NCBI GenBank assembly: GCA_036244855.1
Contig: BQKZ01001729.1
Location: 15,209 to 79,208, forward strand
Reading direction: 5' to 3'
Length of the DNA stretch: 64,000 nucleotides
Source: Temnopleurus reevesii
Taxonomy: Eukaryota > Echinodermata > Echinoidea > Temnopleuroida > Temnopleuridae
In this document: one piece after another, positions 47,806-60,626 of the stretch
Numbering within the stretch: the stretch's first letter is position 1
How the letters are laid out: each line of letters opens with the position of its first letter
The notes under the pieces: model-generated
Told to the model about the DNA's origin: nothing
Seen by the model: only the letters and a program-made list of their open reading frames with translations
Databases searched by the model: none
Translations under genes and position numbers: made by a program

Positions 47806-50065
47806 GGCAAACCATGTGTCTATACATGACAGGTACATCATGATGAGGTGTGGGTGTCTTCTTCCTTTAAAACAGGTTGCTAAAGGCGGTGAGACAGACA
47901 TAAATGTATCATGGCAACATTTCCAAGAACGAAATGCCACGCCGCTACCTACATTTCCATGTTCCAAATCTGATTAAGTCATTATCTCTAAGGCAAACAA
48001 ATCGGAGCTTTTGGCAGCCTTTCACAGGTCGGATGTAGAAGAATATTAGCAATGACATATCTTAATTCATCACGTTACCTTTAAATCGGGTAGAAACAAG
48101 GATTGTATCCTAAAATCTGCCGGTTCCGGGAAATGACTCGTTAATCATATTTTCATTCATTCATGTGTATAGCAACCGGACCATACAATGGTATCCCAAA
48201 TCAAACAAACTTGAAAAGTTTACGTTCTGCGATTTTCCCTAAAGTATTTACTGAGCGATAAATATTAACCATGTCGCACTAAGGGCCACGTGGGAGGGGG
48301 TGCAGTCAATACGTGCAGACTTGTGGGAGTGTTTAAAAATTCTGAAACAAATCCAAAGGGTGCAATATTGCACCTTTTCGAGATTTGTCACGGATTGCAT
48401 TTTTTTACGAAGATTTGCACCCTCCGTGCACCCTTTTTTCTGTAAATTAAAAACGTACCTTCTATGAAAATTGCATTAAATTGCGTATATAGCATACAAA
48501 TATTAAATGGGACGTTATTGAGGCCTGTAGAAGAAAAAATAATATTCAAAACGTTAGCGCCCCAAATAATTTAACCAAAAAAAATGAATGAATAGGAAAC
48601 CGAAGTATAGAACGTAGTTGAGCCCCTAATTTGTAAACAATTTAAAACAGGTCACGTGATGATATTTGCGTCTTGTTTAAGTTTCGCCTAATACGACATA
48701 ATTCATTTCATAAAGATTTGGCCAGAATAGTATCTAAAAGGGATATTGAAAAGGCGGGATGGCACTTTCCCAAATGTCCTCAGAGAATAAATATAGTTTC
48801 GGTAGCTTTCATTGAATTAGGCATGCTCTGAGTTTGCAAAAATGAGAGTAAATTGGGACTCCCCTTTTAAAAGAGAGAGAAAAAAACAAACGCTTGTGTT
48901 TCACAATAAATCGGAAACTGGGTTAGACGCGAGGACCGTGTTTCGGATATGACCACCATTGTAGGTGATTGTTTCAGTTGCTGTTAAAATGATTAAAATT
49001 ATTAAAGTTCTTTGGATGTCCATCTGCTTTAAAACAAAGGAAAAATTGAGGCTTTAGAGGCATTTCATTATGTAAACTGCTAAATATGCACATTTATGGT
49101 CACGATTTACTTGAATTTTGAAGAGCAAAGCATTACAATGACAAAAGTACAAAAAAGTCCAAAGGTGCCAATCTGGACTATAGACATATTTCATTAGTTC
49201 AGTAGCTAGCTTCATGTTGTTTCAGCCAACAATAAGCAGGTAGTACATAATGGGGTAATCTAAAAGTTAGACCATTTTTTTCAGGCAAACAAATTCGTCA
49301 AGTTAGGAATCATCTGGACTACCTTCTCTTTCTTCGGGTATCTTTTTATTCGCATTTCTTTCTATGTTTTTTCTTCAATAATTGTAGCGAAATGTATACT
49401 CTCTCGGGAAAATAGGTTTTAATATTCTCAAGCACCCACAAAACTCCATTTTGTCTTTAATCCATATCACTTTCACCTGGCCAGGGGTATTTTGTTTGCA
49501 TTTGTTTATATTGGACACATGGCAACTTATGATATTCCATTCTGGACCAGATGAACTCTCGTTCGGCGAGGAGGACCTGTCCTAACCAACTCCATCATCA
49601 CAATTAAATCAACGAATTCCTCCCTACTATTCCAATTGGATACAATTCATTCATGATTTTAACCTACACGGAATTTACGCACGCAACCGCGCATTTCACT
49701 ACGAAAATCTGTCTATTCGGATGTTGAATGAGCGAGTTTAATATAGACTTAGTATTTTTTTTTAGACATTGAAGTGAGCAGTAATGGTCAGATTTTCAAA
49801 ACTATAAGCTCTGTCATTTCTACTTTTGGTGTCAACTTTGTAAAATTATCCCCCTATCCCCCCCCCCCCCCCCCCAAAAAAAAAATAGAGAAAGGGGACA
49901 TTATCTATGCATAAAGAGTATCTTGCAGCGGTTTCAGTTTTTTTGGAAACAGAATTCCTTGCTTCTTATTCGTCCTGTTCTTTTAATGAAAAAAAATATG
50001 GAGCGCCCGGTCCCGATCCCTCAGCCACCTCCCCACCCCCGGCTACGCGCCTGTTTATGACCACA
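47806..50065. other. mostly unique sequence with short repeats
   Basis: 48355-48440 is a family D repeat (GGGTGCAATATTGCACC at its start). A long C run passing into an A run lies at about 49855-49885. GGCTACGCGCCTG at about 50041-50053 is the end of the GC-rich dispersed repeat. No exon was recognised. Confidence 0.5.
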
Positions 50066-50432
50066 AGTACGTTACCGAGGTTACAACTAAATGACAATGA
50101 TAATATTGATCATGATCATTGCACTGTAGAAAGTACAAACACCATACAATCATATGGACGACATCAAAATCAGGAAAACTACATCTGATTCCAATCCGTT
50201 CGACCTATCAAAATCGCTCAACAAAGCTTTCAAATTCAAAACATTTAAGTATGTTACCGTGTTACAACTAAATGACAATGATAATATTGATCATTATCAT
50301 TGCACTGTAGAAAGTACAAATCATGTGGACGGCATCAAAATCAGGAAAACTACATCTGATCCCAATCCGTTCGACCTATCAAAATCGCTCAACACCGCTT
50401 TCAAATTTAAATCAATTAATCTCAAACTCTAA
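50066..50432 (+). repeat. 181-base tandem duplication, open reading in the second copy
   Basis: Two copies start at about 50066 and 50247 with very few differences over about 165 bases. Shared are GTTACAACTAAATGACAATG, TTGCACTGTAGAAAGTACAA and TCCGTTCGACCTATC. The first copy has a 10-base insertion near 50140 that shifts the frame. The frame 50154-50432 crosses from copy 1 into copy 2 and repeats the peptide motifs KIRKTTSD and NPFDLSKSLN before a stop. I recognise no protein family. The near-identity suggests a recent duplication; coding status is unproven. Confidence 0.8.
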
Positions 50433-52755
50433 ATATTTGCTACCGATTGAAGGCGTCCTCGAGGAGGCAAACTGGAAGTGAAAGTTGGCATTGTGGCGTT
50501 CGTTGCGGGGGCTGTAGGATCCGATGCCCTCTCAATGGCGTTCTTTTTAATTCATAACAATGCTCGAATCAGGATACCATCAGGGTAATACAATACATGA
50601 GCATGATGACTCAATCGAGATTATCTTCATGCCATCCTGTCGGACTGTCTTATCTCGTTATTGGTCTGAGATTCTTGGTATATTTTCGAGAATTTTAGAC
50701 CTCATTTCACCGCACAGGCCACGTATCCTGTCATTAGGATAATGATAACTCAATGTTTTGTTTGATTAGAGAGAAGAGTAAACAACCACAGAAACAGGTG
50801 ACATCTTAACCACATTTTCATGTTATTTTACAGTTGTTCAATAATAAAGGATGACAGTTAGGGTATAACTTTAGAGAAAACAACACCTGACATGTTTACC
50901 GTTATGTGTCATGTTATATTTCCTTTCTCGAAAATGTGCAGAAATTATGCATACTTCAAACGACATGCAACACATATTAGAGCTTAATGTATATAACCAA
51001 TATATGTACTTAATTTGTAGGTTGACACCATTGTCATTTTTTAAAGTTATAATTCAATAGAATGATTTTGGAACTAGAAACTTCTCAAAAGTTATCATAG
51101 ATTGAAGAGGATATATAAACATAAAAACATATATAGATTCCTTGGTTATTCCAGCCATTGCCTTAACAGAATAATTGCACTAGGTTTCACCCCTCCTCCC
51201 GCCCCCCACCTCCTGAAAAATCCAAATATCTTATGATTAGATTATATTGATTAATAACTGAAATTAAGTAAAGGCACATGTAGAGAATAATAAGATGCTT
51301 TCTATTCAAAGAGAACATTTCGGCGAAAAGGGTGAATTTTGAGGGAAGTTGAGTGAATTGTTAAAATAATTTTAATGTATATTTTCAATATGAGTGGCCT
51401 CCTTCATTACTCTCGAATCTAACATATACCATGGATATTGTTAAAAGAAAAAAAGAAAAAAAAAACTTTCTAGAAATTCATTCAAATTTCACTCTATTTT
51501 GAATTTCGGTCTTTCCAGAGTGAGTATTTTACTTACTATTTGCTTACTACTGAACATTCAAAGATAAATCAGTTGATTGACATTAATTAGTGAGATGTCA
51601 TCTTATCGAACCAATTGTATATATTTACTCACGGAATACAGTAGAATAAAGTGATTGACACATTTTCTTCTTTGCACTTCTTCAAAACGATTACCATGTT
51701 ACTTTTTGAGGGATCGCATTTGTCAAGTTCTTATCAAAATAAAACCAAAAGTCAATATGGAATCAGGTTGTGTCAATTGAATCGAGAATTTGTAAGATGA
51801 GGAGGAGCACATTGAAATAATAATTATTGCGTCTATTGAATTGCCCGATACATTTTATATTTATTCTACCTAATATCTATAAATATCACAATTTTTCTAC
51901 CGCTTTCTGTTCTGAAAAGGCTTTCGTTTTATAGGTATCTTTTGACGTCAAGGATTATTTCATGAAGAGATTGTCATGAAAGCATATTTACTCATCATTT
52001 CATTATTCTCATGCGTATATGAAAATAAAAATATAGTACGCTAAATTGTGTTTATTTTCTTGGGGTGGAGGTAAAGGAAACGCTGATTGCGAACGTACGT
52101 CTTGAAATTCCATTCAGTTATATTGATTTTCCTCGTAGAATATGCAGTGTAAGATACAATGGTCAATAAGATCTTCAGAAGTCACAAACCATCCAAATTT
52201 ACCTCCTCAAGAATAATAATCAAATTCCAACAACGTCTTCCTCAAATCTATTGATACCTTCATCTAAATTTATACAGCAGCTTCTCTTAAATGGCTTCAT
52301 AAACATTATTTTATTTAATTGTGGACCACCCATAAATAAGCATCGCTCTGGGAAACAGGAAGGTCAATTAGAAACCTTAAGCCTTTTCACATATCCATTC
52401 AAGAAAAGCAGTGGATGGCAAATATTTAGATTTTCAATATTAGCGGATCGGATTAAGGAGTTTAATAAAGTGATAATTATCGGATCAAGTGCAACGATTC
52501 GAGGCTACTTATACGACTTCGACCGCGTTTACACACAAAAACTAGTACTGAAAATTTCCAGTACAATCTGAGTAAGACTATATCAGCCATATATTTAGCA
52601 TTGCAATTAAACGGGGCGAAGTTAAGCTCAGAGATTGCCTGACAAGCAAAACAAAAATAATAAAATGGAAATGGGATTTTTAGATGTGGAATGATCAAAT
52701 CTTTAAATTGCTTGAGAACCGTTGGAAATTGGCTGGAAAAGATATAATTGGGTTG
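50433..52755. other. nothing recognised
   Basis: AT-rich unique sequence. The 106-codon plus frame 52251-52571 has no recognisable domain. Confidence 0.5.
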
Positions 52756-52828
52756 TTATTATTATTATTATCATAATTATCATTATTATTTTATCATCAT
52801 TATCATCATTGTTATCATCCTTATTATC

Positions 52829-52875
<47 letters not shown>

Positions 52876-52970
52876 CATCATCCTTATTATTATTATTATT
52901 ATTATCATCATCATCATCATTATTATTATTAATATCATTATCATTATCATTTTTATTATTATTATCAATG
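52756..52970. repeat. (ATT/ATC)n trinucleotide and hexanucleotide microsatellite
   Basis: About 215 bases of TTATTA, TTATCA and TCATCA units. Poly-Ile, poly-Asn/Asp or poly-Ser/Leu frames here are artefacts. Confidence 0.95.
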
Positions 52971-54050
52971 ATCATAAAAGATGGGAATTGCTGCTACCCT
53001 ATTGGCGTTCAACAAGGTGGGGATTGAGCAATATTAATCTGGCTCTGTTCAGCGGAAAATCAGAAAATCAGCTAGAAATTAATAAAAATTTGCAGTTAAC
53101 TGTATCAAAACATGTATCATTATCATTAATCATTATTATGGGACCGTCTGTACTATCTTAGTTTTTTAGTGTGAATTTTTACAGACTTTTTAGATTCGAC
53201 AGATCTGGATTAAGATGATGAGATATGAGCCTGACACATGAATGGCGTCCAGGGAGTGTATTTGATAATCACAAATGTATATACACTTAACACCAGAGTC
53301 AAGTGCTAGAGTAAACATCGATGAGAATTCCTTCACTTGGACTCCTGGATGTGTTTTAAAGACAGGGAACCCCCTTTCCAGACGTTGCGAGAATGTAACA
53401 TGGTATGTTTGGGGGAATATGATCCGTGTTTTTACCATGTGAGGATTTGTTTGAACAAAGAAATCCAACAATTCTAAGAGTATTAGATTAAAATGCATGC
53501 CAATAGAAGAACCCGACGATCACAAACTAATATTTTCGAGTCTCAAAAAAGTCTTATTAAATATATCGCTAATAATGTTTTCATTGTATCGTAAATATGT
53601 TTTTGAAAGCAAAATTTTAGCAAGCCAACATTTTACGTCACATTATCTTTAAAGGTTCTACTAAATCAGAGGTATTAGATTTTGAATACCACATTGGGGA
53701 GCCCATCCCCCTCAAAATCCCCTGGTTACAGGCTTTAATACTGGGTTTAAGAACGCATTTTGATCAGATTAAAGTCCAGCTGTCTTCATACATCATCAGG
53801 TAGCACAAGTGTGGGTGGCCATTGATACTTCAATTGAGCCCTTAAGTGCTATTATACTCTTTATATTAATTAAAATTAGGGCAAATTGCTCCTTAAGTGG
53901 GCTGACCACGAATGGACGTGAGTGTTTGAGAGATCCGCCGGTTTGACGCCCCTTCGATAGAGACCCTTTCACACTTTTGTAATCTGTCAATATTCTAAAA
54001 TCTCAAATTAAGCCAACAATTGAACGGTTGCATGAAGCAATTTTCAAGGA
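52971..54050. other. nothing recognised
   Basis: Unique sequence. The minus-strand frame 53190-53498 has no recognisable domain. Confidence 0.45.
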
Positions 54051-54256
54051 TTAATTCGTCCGTGTTTTCACGAAGTGACAGCAGCCAAAGGGTATTGTTG
54101 CATGAAGATAAAGAAATCCCGACACAGCGCCAATTCAACAAGCATCCTATCGAACAACGTGTTAATTCTATGTCCAATTTCAATGGACGTGTAACTCATT
54201 TCGTGTAACAGAATCCTCTGGCTCCCGTCACTTCGTGAAAACGCGGACAAATTTAC
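54051..54256. mobile_element. fold-back element, family I
   Basis: Arms of about 55 bases: GTGTTTTCACGAAGTGACAG on the left against CCCGTCACTTCGTGAAAACG on the right, extending outward to AATTCGTCC / GGACAAATTTA. About 90 bases lie between them. Single copy in this window. Confidence 0.8.
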
Positions 54257-54744
54257 CACTTTAAACAGGCTCCCATATTTTGTGTAATAAATGTTGAATT
54301 GACATTTTATTTTGAAGGGCGTAGTCCAGCGTAAAATGAATTCATTTTAAGGTCCTCAAGCATAGATGTACATATGGGATGCCTTTGGCTAACGACTAAT
54401 TCATTGAGACTGCACTCGATTAGCGCACGTTTGCGTCAGCAATTCGTCTCAGACGCATTTTTGTACTTGGGTACTACACGAAACATTCAATTTAAGCCGG
54501 CATACGTTGGCTTTTAACACAGAAGTTGCACCTTGGAGCTACATTCTTAGAGAAAAAGTGAAAATTGGAATCTGTTTATCCCGTATTTGGAACCATCGAT
54601 CTCCCCAAAAGTTTATATAAGGGCTAAAGGACCTATTTTGAAGAACCCAAAAGAGGGTTCCAAAGATTTGTGCCTAAAGGAATCTTTGGGAACGACCTTC
54701 AAAATTGTCACATACAGGATAATTACAGTATGTTTTGATATTGT
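54257..54744. other. nothing recognised
   Basis: Unique sequence. Confidence 0.4.
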
Positions 54745-55090
54745 AATTAAAATTGAAATTGAAATTGAAATTTATTCAGCACTTCAATTAAAAAAAAAAT
54801 GACAATATTTAACAAGAGAAAGAAATCTTATAAAAATATGAAGTGATTGGATCATCGATAAAGTTAAACAAAAAACTTATATTTTGATGACCCTTACACA
54901 TTTACAAGTTACAATTAAATACACGTAGAGAAAAATACAGAATGTTAGTGTTGTGGTGTGACTGGCCTCTTAGGCTACCTACTGAACGATCAGCTTGTCC
55001 GTCTCTAAAACATTATTGGGCCTCTATAACAAGAACAGCAAAGGGACTGATGAATGACACATTGACACCTTGCCAAATATGAGGCATTTT
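54745..55090 (-). mobile_element. probable LINE 3' end with (TTTCAA)n tail
   Basis: On the minus strand, 3'-UTR-like sequence ends in TTCAATTTCAATTTCAA units at about 54750-54770. No coding part was recognised. The left boundary of the tail is clear; the other end is a guess. Confidence 0.4.
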
Positions 55091-55124
55091 CGGTGAAACG
55101 ATTAATTGCTGGTGACAAAAAACA

Positions 55125-55700
55125 TTAATGTGTGCGTGCGTGTGCGTATGTGTGTGTGTTTTACAAAGTGTGAGGTGGCTATGTGATATGGCTTATGGTG
55201 TTTTTGTATTTATGTTTTGATGAAATCTCGAATGAAATATAGTTTTCATAACGCCTGGAGAAAACGTTTGAGTGATCGTGTGTTTTCATTGGCAGTGTGG
55301 GTTTGTGAAGAGAGAATACGAGAGCGTGTAAATGTGTCTGTGTTTGTATTTGCGTGTGAGAGTTTGCATAAATAGGTGTACGTGTGAGTGTTTTCTACTT
55401 GTGTGTGTGTGTGTTTGTGAAAGAGTTTGTGCGCCTGTATATGTACGTGTGTGTTCAAATGTGCGATGTGGGTGTGTGTAGGAGAACATGTGTTTGTGAG
55501 TGTGCGTGTGTGTGAATGTACATATATATATTTGTGTGCTTGTGTGTGTGTGCATGTATGTATGTATGTGTGTATGCGTGTGTGTGTGTTTGTAAGCACA
55601 GTGTGGGTTGGAAAGTGAGAATGTGTGGGCATATACGTGTCTGTATTTGTCTCTGCGTGTGGCAGATAGTGGGGTGCGCATGTGTGTGTGTGCATGTACG
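55125..55700. repeat. long GT-rich microsatellite-like block
   Basis: Nearly 580 bases of interrupted GTGTGT, GTGTTT and GTATGT units, the longest such block here. The His/Thr-rich minus-strand frames (up to 181 codons) and the Val/Cys-rich plus-strand frames come from it. Confidence 0.95.
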
Positions 55701-57239
55701 TTAGGCGCTTTCTTACTGTGTATTTGAAATGTTTTTGGCTTTTAACTATTAATTTGGCTTGATAACAGGATGAAACGGAACAATAAGCCAAAATACGAGA
55801 ACAAATGTTTTTAATTCACTCAGCACTCTAATGGAAAACACATACTCTGAAAGAGGTAATTGCTTTGTTTTCATGCTGTTTTCCTTTTTATTTCGGACAT
55901 GCCGAGATATTTTCATCATCAATTTCCTTATATTTTGTCATGATTATGTAACTTTGAACATATTTACGACATTAATTGCTCTTAATTTGTTTGTTCCAGT
56001 TGATTATCCTTTATAGATTATCCATGCTTTATTTTCATTTAATTTCCAAATCATCAATATCAACGATGGGCGCATCTTAATTAATATAAGTCGGTGCAAA
56101 CGGAACTGTACATTATGGTCATTTTTGTTCTTGTTTTTATGTCATTTGCCCTCAGTTGGGAGATGGTATTAAATTCTACATTGACAGTAACGGAATTACG
56201 CGCCATTGAAAATTCTATTTTGCTTGTTATAGACTTATGGCTCAGTGAAAGACTATCGGAGGCTGGTAAACTCCAAAATATATAGTATAAAATAAATGCT
56301 ATCATTATTCTCTTAGCATGCTTAGAGGGTAGAAAACTTTCCTCAGGATTGGCTCTACTGTTTGAAGAGCGTCGCGTACGTAACGGAAATAAATCAGAGA
56401 ATTTGTTAGTTTGAGGTCATTAAACAGTACATAAAATTGAAATATTAAATAAAACATATAACTGAAGAATAATTTTTCAAATACGACTAAACTCTATTAT
56501 ATACTTATATACTAAATATATCAGAGGCAAACTATCGTGGAAATACTGTCTTATAGAAAAGTTAGGGTTAATTTCAGAAATAACGTCTGAATTTTTATGT
56601 TACTGAATCTGCTGAACGTGAGTCAGCATAACTGGACATTTAATTGCAGCCGTGTCTGTAGACGAACAACGGCGATTGTCTGCATAAAACACACAATTTT
56701 TAATGATTTAATGTAGTTTTCCGTCCCCATCAAGGATGGCTTTCTCGTTTGTTATCCCATGACATCTTACATAACAGGCGAAATGATACGTGCACTTGGA
56801 GCAAAATGGACGAAGACATTGGACAACATAAGCAAACCCCTTTCAGGTCTTCACAAAGCATTAAAAGAAGAGTATACCCAGAATTTTAAACTTTTCAGGA
56901 GTAGAAAAATCAGAGCAACAGGACAAAAAATGAGAAAGATTGGACGACTAATAAGAAAGTTATGAATGTTTAAATACTTAGATAAATTGGCAACAGATGA
57001 TTTAATACCATCATCCTCATCTACATCCTTTTCATCTTCATCCTCATCTCCATCTCTTTAAGATTTACAAAAATCGTGATATTAATTCTGCGCATCGAAA
57101 AATTATACTGATCAATCATATTAGTTCTTCTCAGGGTTGTCTTATTTTTTTTTTCAAGCAATTTGCTTACAAGATAATCCTTCTTCTATGATTTACATGT
57201 TAAACAGTGTATTGTTGACAAATTGTCATCACAGTTTAA
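55701..57239. other. nothing recognised
   Basis: Unique sequence with a CATC/CATT-rich patch at about 57010-57055. The basic plus frame 56759-56965 (ends KIRATGQKMRKIGRLIRKL) has no recognisable domain. Confidence 0.45.
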
Positions 57240-57388
57240 AGTATTTTATTGTATATTTATGTTCATTTTTGTGACCTTTTGTCAAAACGATACTCTTGAA
57301 TCATGTTATTTTATACTGTACTACGAAATTATGTTGTATGCAGAAGAAAATAAATAAACTAAACTAAACTAAACTAAAACTAAACTAC
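57240..57388 (+). mobile_element. LINE 3' end with (AACTA)n tail
   Basis: TTGTGACCTTTTGTC, GTACTACGAAATTATGTTG and GCAGAAGAAAATAAATAA, followed by about five AACTA units. Typical non-LTR 3' end layout, no coding part. Confidence 0.6.
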
Positions 57389-57601
57389 TAGGTCATAATG
57401 ACCATTACATTATATCTATATCAATATAGTATTATTTTTCCAAAAAATACGATTTCATCCGTACTTTAACTACAGGATATCTTCATGATTATACAGGTAG
57501 ATACCCTATTTGCATAACATTAATACAGACTTTGAATCTTTCTGTAGAGAGAAATGGCGTATTTGAACCATAAGTAAAAATGAAATGATTATTAGTTTTT
57601 T

Positions 57602-57843
57602 TATTACTGGTCCGGTTTTCTTCCTTTTTTGTCTTCTGCTCATCAAAGTTTTCTGCTCTTGCTGTAAGAATATTATTTTGGGTAGACTAGCTTCCCCATT
57701 TATTCATTAAATAGGTGCGATAATTGTTCTACAATTGCAGTAAGAAGACGAGAAATTTATTTCGCTTTGAGAGATGTGATGAAGATTTGAATGGGCGTTG
57801 ATTCCTTTGTCCAATTTACTTGTCCATTCTGCTCGTTGTGTGT
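57602..57843. mobile_element. family C MITE copy 4, degraded
   Basis: Internal TTTATTCATTAAATAGGTGCG and the right end TTGTCCATTCTGCTCGTTGTGT match family C. The left end is decayed. Confidence 0.5.
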
Positions 57844-59704
57844 AACATAACAAGCGAAGTCGTACCTTTCATGTTCCATCATATGAAATACCTCACTGAC
57901 AATGGTGAATCACAATGTTCACAATGACTAAGAATGCTAAGGTATGCCAAATATGTGTGGAATGTGCTCTGTTTTCGGATGATTTTCAAAGAAACGGCTA
58001 TGAAGTTGCCAAAATGTTCATATGTTTTCACAATAATGAGAGAGATGTGAGACATTATGTAGATAAACTACCTGACCATTTTTTGAAGAATTCAAACGTT
58101 AAGAATGTGCCCCTTGCTTGTATCATATTCAGATATGAGCTAAAAATTAATTTCCCTATGAAATGTCAAGCTCGAAAACATCTGTATATTTGGGGTGAAG
58201 ATAAAATTGACTCGGGAAGTCCCATCCGAAAATGTCAAATTGTCAAAATTGGTTAACAATTCACACCCAAAAAATGCCGAGATGTTTAGCTTCAGCCCCT
58301 TCTCCCTCCTATCCCATGATCATTGACGCTTCAACCAGGACTGTGGAACCGTGAGGGGGTTTGAGGCTACAGCCCCAGACCCCTTTTTTCAGTTTATACG
58401 TATAGGGTTATGGGAATGATTGCATATGTTAATCCACAGCCCCGATGTTTCAAAACTTTCCACGCCCCCTGTCAAGATAGTATACTGTTCGAGACCAGCC
58501 CCCCCCCCCCCAACTCCCTCCCTCATTTCCCTATGAACATGGCACAGGGTGACGAAACATGGTGTGAGTGAGTACCTTAAACACAAAAGCAAGCAAATAT
58601 TGTTGAGAACTTCAGTCTTTACGCATCTGGACGCAATAGATTCACTGATGAGTTAATCTGGCTGAACTTTGCCTAACCTGAAATGTTGGCATCTTTAAAC
58701 ATTTGAACTATATTGAAGTCAAACAGTCAGTTTTGATTTTCAAAAGCGTGCAACATTGGGATGCGCGTGGGCTTGAATGGTAAAGCACTCCTTATATCAT
58801 ACCTTATCCAGATTTAGATGATGAAAGCTAGAAATGTAAAGTTTACTTCGTTCCATCACCCTCCCTAGTGTAAGACAAGACTTTTTAAAGCAGTAGAAAT
58901 CTGGCATCCTCCGCAAAAAAGAGGAAATAACTTTTCACCAGAATATTTCTCGTCATCCTTCACATTTAAAAATTCGCCCAAGTTTATCTAATGAAATAAT
59001 GATACATTTCAGGTATACTCTGCCGACACCCACTGACGTAGGCCGTTTCTCACCGCTGACTCAATTATATCGTCTGGAGAAGCTTATAAAGTGTGAAACT
59101 TTTAAGTGCATTCCATCTTAAATCACCACTGCCAAAGTTTCAGCCGATACATATATATCGATGATTGAGATGGGGGGGGGGCAGATCTTAAAAGTGGAAA
59201 AATTTGTAACATATTTTTCTCGACACGCATTTCTGCAAGTCCCTGTCATGCCGCGCATATAAACCATACGGGCGTATCAAGAGTCGTCGGTTACTATGAC
59301 GACGTCTGGCTACAAATTTTATATTTTTGTTATTTTTCCTTTAGATATTTCTTTATGTTTCTTACTTTCTTCAATTATGTTTAAATCGATTTTGCATCTT
59401 TTGATCCTTAAATCCAATTAACATTTCGTTATTCCTCCTCCATATCGTTTATTTTATTCACCGCATTACTTCTCAATTTTCTTTTCTCAACAGGTAGATC
59501 TGATCCTATTTTTATCAGCCTCATTTGTCTCCGAGATTCGCTGACGAGAAATTCTTATAATTCATTTGCATGTCATCAAATATTCCCAGAGCATAAATGT
59601 AGTTTTGTCTGTCCGTCAGCATGTAAATCAAAGTTATCCAGCTGTTGTTGATTAGTTACTATACATAATTAATTTTATCTGACTGATCTCTCTTATCAAA
59701 TTTT
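57844..59704. other. mostly unique sequence
   Basis: C13 run at 58499-58511 and G9 run at 59172-59180. The 113-codon plus frame 57915-58256 contains several Cys (VCQICVECALFSDDF) but matches no family I know. Confidence 0.4.
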
Positions 59705-59802
59705 GGTCGTCATCTTCTTCTACTGCTACTACTACTTCTTTTTCTTCTTCTCCTTCTTCTAATACTACTAATAATACTACTACCTGAGTACTACTACCAC
59801 TG
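59705..59802. repeat. CTT/ACT trinucleotide repeat abutting the gap
   Basis: TTCTTCTACTGCTACTACT-type units run directly into the assembly gap, a probable cause of the break. Confidence 0.85.
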
Positions 59803-60626
59803 NNNNNNNNNNNNNNNNNNNNNNNNNNNNNNNNNNNNNNNNNNNNNNNNNNNNNNNNNNNNNNNNNNNNNNNNNNNNNNNNNNNNNNNNNNNNNNNNNN
59901 NNNNNNNNNNNNNNNNNNNNNNNNNNNNNNNNNNNNNNNNNNNNNNNNNNNNNNNNNNNNNNNNNNNNNNNNNNNNNNNNNNNNNNNNNNNNNNNNNNNN
60001 NNNNNNNNNNNNNNNNNNNNNNNNNNNNNNNNNNNNNNNNNNNNNNNNNNNNNNNNNNNNNNNNNNNNNNNNNNNNNNNNNNNNNNNNNNNNNNNNNNNN
60101 NNNNNNNNNNNNNNNNNNNNNNNNNNNNNNNNNNNNNNNNNNNNNNNNNNNNNNNNNNNNNNNNNNNNNNNNNNNNNNNNNNNNNNNNNNNNNNNNNNNN
60201 NNNNNNNNNNNNNNNNNNNNNNNNNNNNNNNNNNNNNNNNNNNNNNNNNNNNNNNNNNNNNNNNNNNNNNNNNNNNNNNNNNNNNNNNNNNNNNNNNNNN
60301 NNNNNNNNNNNNNNNNNNNNNNNNNNNNNNNNNNNNNNNNNNNNNNNNNNNNNNNNNNNNNNNNNNNNNNNNNNNNNNNNNNNNNNNNNNNNNNNNNNNN
60401 NNNNNNNNNNNNNNNNNNNNNNNNNNNNNNNNNNNNNNNNNNNNNNNNNNNNNNNNNNNNNNNNNNNNNNNNNNNNNNNNNNNNNNNNNNNNNNNNNNNN
60501 NNNNNNNNNNNNNNNNNNNNNNNNNNNNNNNNNNNNNNNNNNNNNNNNNNNNNNNNNNNNNNNNNNNNNNNNNNNNNNNNNNNNNNNNNNNNNNNNNNNN
60601 NNNNNNNNNNNNNNNNNNNNNNNNNN
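59803..60626. other. assembly gap (824 N)
   Basis: Unresolved bases. Long frames drawn across it are meaningless. Confidence 1.

Noticed and set aside
52722..53161. Poly-Ile and poly-Ser/Leu frames
   Set aside because: Produced by the (ATT/ATC)n microsatellite.
55246..55791. 181-codon His/Thr-rich minus-strand frame
   Set aside because: It lies entirely over the interrupted GT microsatellite; periodic THTHT composition is the repeat read in frame.
57915..58256. 113-codon frame with several Cys, possible zinc-binding protein
   Set aside because: Cys and His spacing fits no finger I know, and there is no splice or promoter context; left unannotated as a gene.
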